Shown one piece after another: positions 6,088 to 7,228 of a DNA stretch of 7,228 nt (the first letter of the stretch is position 1; every line of letters begins with the position of its first letter). The stretch is from positions 1-7,228 of the forward strand of contig DAOVJF010000124.1 of assembly GCA_030673355.1 (NCBI GenBank), in the 5' to 3' direction. The notes below the pieces were generated by a model that worked only from the letters and a program-made list of their open reading frames with translations, made no database searches and was not told the origin of the DNA. The position numbers and the translations under genes are program-made. The DNA comes from Planctomycetota bacterium. GTDB taxonomy: Bacteria; JAJVIF01; JAPKYR01.

Positions 6088-6660
6088 ATGGCGGTACGGG
6101 CGCGTGATAACCGTCTCATCTCCAGGACCCTTGCCGGAGACGATGAAGCGTTCGAAGACCTCGTCAGGACTTACTACGACAGGATTCGCGCGATGGTCTA
6201 TCACCATCTCCACCGTGAGGATGATCTGGATGACGCCCTCCAGGAAATTTTTATCAAGGCATACCAGGCTCTACCCCGCTTTAAAAAGCGTTCAAACTTC
6301 TATACCTGGATTTACAGGATCGCCTCCAACTACTGCATCGACAGGCTCAGGAAAAGGAGGCCCGAACTTGTGAGCCTTAACGGAAGCGAGGCTCGCGACG
6401 CTCTTGAAACACGTATTCATTCCAACATCGATACTCCGGAGGAAAAATACACAAGGACCGAACGTGTCCAGATCGTCAGGAAAGCGATCGGGATGCTCGA
6501 TCCGATCTACCAGAACATTATTGTTTTACGCGAAATTGAAGGATTGACGTACGATGAACTTGTCGAAAGCCTGGAAATACAAATGGGAACCGTTAAAAGC
6601 CGTCTCGCCAGGGCGCGCAAGGAATTGAAACAGGTTCTCCAGGACATGGATGTTATTTAA
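6088..6660 (+). CDS. ECF-type RNA polymerase sigma factor, RpoE-like
   Basis: Directs RNA polymerase to a stress regulon, probably of envelope genes. From ATG 6088 it has 190 residues, normal for ECF factors. Region 2 (~8-87) starts DNRLISRTLAGDDEAFEDLV and includes DDLDDALQEIFIKAYQ and FYTWIYRIASNYCIDRLR; the FYTWxYRIA segment resembles E. coli RpoE. Region 4 (~130-184) has LDPIYQNIIVLREIEGLTYDEL, then GTVKSRLARARK as the DNA-recognition helix. There is no extra C-terminal domain. A GTG at 6040 would add 16 polar residues (206 in total); I prefer the ATG because region 2 begins soon after it and a GGTGA site precedes it. The gene overlaps the anti-sigma gene by 11 bases. A sigma-E-like promoter upstream suggests autoregulation. 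The exact ECF group is not determined. Confidence 0.93.
   Translation: MAVRARDNRLISRTLAGDDEAFEDLVRTYYDRIRAMVYHHLHREDDLDDALQEIFIKAYQALPRFKKRSNFYTWIYRIASNYCIDRLRKRRPELVSLNGSEARDALETRIHSNIDTPEEKYTRTERVQIVRKAIGMLDPIYQNIIVLREIEGLTYDELVESLEIQMGTVKSRLARARKELKQVLQDMDVI
6641..6644 (+). promoter_or_regulatory. Ribosome binding site of the anti-sigma gene inside the sigma gene
   Basis: AGGA lies five bases before the ATG at 6650, within the last codons of the sigma gene. The next in-frame ATG (6662) has no such site. The arrangement predicts translational coupling, which would keep sigma and anti-sigma levels matched. Confidence 0.5.
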
Positions 6661-7204
6661 CATGGATTGCCGAGTGTGCCAAAATCTGCTCAACCTGTAC
6701 CTCGACAACGAACTCGAGGGACAGGCGCTTGCCGAACTGGAACGCCACATCGCGGGCTGCCCGGAATGCAAGGCCGAACTCGACCGTCTCAGTAAAATGA
6801 ACGAATTCCTCAACGACCTCAAAGAGGTCGAGGTTCCGGAGGGCGAACGGGAAGCTTTCATCGATGCTTTGAGGGACCGTATCGAGGCCGAAGGCGTGAA
6901 GGTCGGTAAGAAGAGATCGATCCTGCGACCGGCCCTTGTCTCAGCAATCGTCGTTGTCCTGGCACTTATTACTTTCGTAACGTGTCCGAAAACCGAGGTC
7001 GACATAAGGATCGCTCCGGCTTCGGGACTGAACGCGCTTGAAAACATGGCGATCGATCGGATTATTGCAGGATCGCTCGACGATCATTTCCTGGCTACTT
7101 CCGGGGATTTCATGGTGAACCCGACAGTATCCGGCGGACAGGCGCTTTCAGTCTGGAAAATCCTGAAGGAAACGCACAGCGACCTGTTCGAACCGGCTGA
7201 ATAA
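6650..7204 (+). CDS. Zinc-finger (zf-HC2) transmembrane anti-sigma factor
   Basis: Predicted to hold the upstream sigma factor inactive at the inner membrane. The cytoplasmic N terminus (~5-50) is a ZAS/zf-HC2 domain. C7 lies 25 residues before H33-x3-C37-x2-C40 and is the likely fourth zinc ligand; C10 is a less well-placed alternative. The body reads NLLNLYLDNELEGQALAELE, typical of the family. A polar helical linker (~50-90) leads to one membrane segment (~93-112), then an extracytoplasmic part of about 70 residues that I do not recognise and that would be the sensing or protease-regulated region. Total length of 184 is ordinary for a membrane ZAS protein. The start at ATG 6650 is supported by AGGA and overlaps the sigma stop codon; ATG 6662 would remove only four residues. 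Whether release is by regulated proteolysis or redox change of the finger is unknown. Confidence 0.9.
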   Translation: MLFNMDCRVCQNLLNLYLDNELEGQALAELERHIAGCPECKAELDRLSKMNEFLNDLKEVEVPEGEREAFIDALRDRIEAEGVKVGKKRSILRPALVSAIVVVLALITFVTCPKTEVDIRIAPASGLNALENMAIDRIIAGSLDDHFLATSGDFMVNPTVSGGQALSVWKILKETHSDLFEPAE

Positions 7205-7228
7205 ATAGATGAATTGAAAAAGAAATAT

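Noticed and set aside
6526..7047. 173-residue minus-strand frame opposite the sigma and anti-sigma genes
   Set aside because: It is antisense to two genes with clear family signatures, and its Ser/Arg-rich composition is typical of a shadow frame.
7214..7228. TTG-AAA-AAG-AAA-TAT at the right edge, which could begin a signal peptide of a following gene
   Set aside because: Only five codons are visible, there is no ribosome binding site, and TTG starts are rare, so it cannot be judged from this window.

Overview
The window reads as chromosomal DNA of a diderm (Gram-negative-type) bacterium from a lineage I cannot name. Three predicted lipoproteins carry Lol-compatible lipoboxes. The sigma factor is RpoE-like and is followed by a membrane zinc-finger anti-sigma factor. 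The promoters look like sigma-70 and sigma-E types. Base composition is moderate, with AT-rich intergenic stretches. No phage, CRISPR, tRNA or rRNA genes are visible.

Layout. Positions 1-367 hold no credible gene. They contain a CGAG-type palindromic element (156-262) bracketed by two near-identical 32-bp direct repeats (77-108 and 281-312). Positions 368-3376 (minus strand) encode a 1002-residue lipoprotein: an N-terminal beta-rich part I do not recognise, three tandem PPC-like domains with an exact 124-residue period, and a C-terminal metzincin zinc protease with an HExxHxxGxxHD site. Positions 3377-3762 form a divergent intergenic region with a sigma-70-type promoter on each strand and a doubtful 52-codon minus-strand reading frame. 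Positions 3763-5037 encode prolipoprotein diacylglyceryl transferase (Lgt), with an N-terminal extension and an acidic tail, followed by a strong terminator (5071-5095).

A promoter with both consensus hexamers intact (5180-5207) opens a two-gene unit of small lipoproteins (5282-5467 and 5497-5898). A hairpin follows. Its right arm overlaps a sigma-E-like promoter (GGAACTT-N16-TCAAA), which precedes an ECF sigma factor (6088-6660, possibly from 6040) and its overlapping anti-sigma gene (6650-7204).

How the parts may work together. Lgt would modify the cysteine of all three lipoproteins. The sigma/anti-sigma pair looks like an autoregulated envelope-stress switch. That the lipoproteins, Lgt and the switch form one envelope module is inference from proximity only. 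I found no clear evidence of a wholly new system. The most unusual items are the architecture of the lipoprotein protease, the decorated Lgt, and the overlap of terminator and stress promoter.
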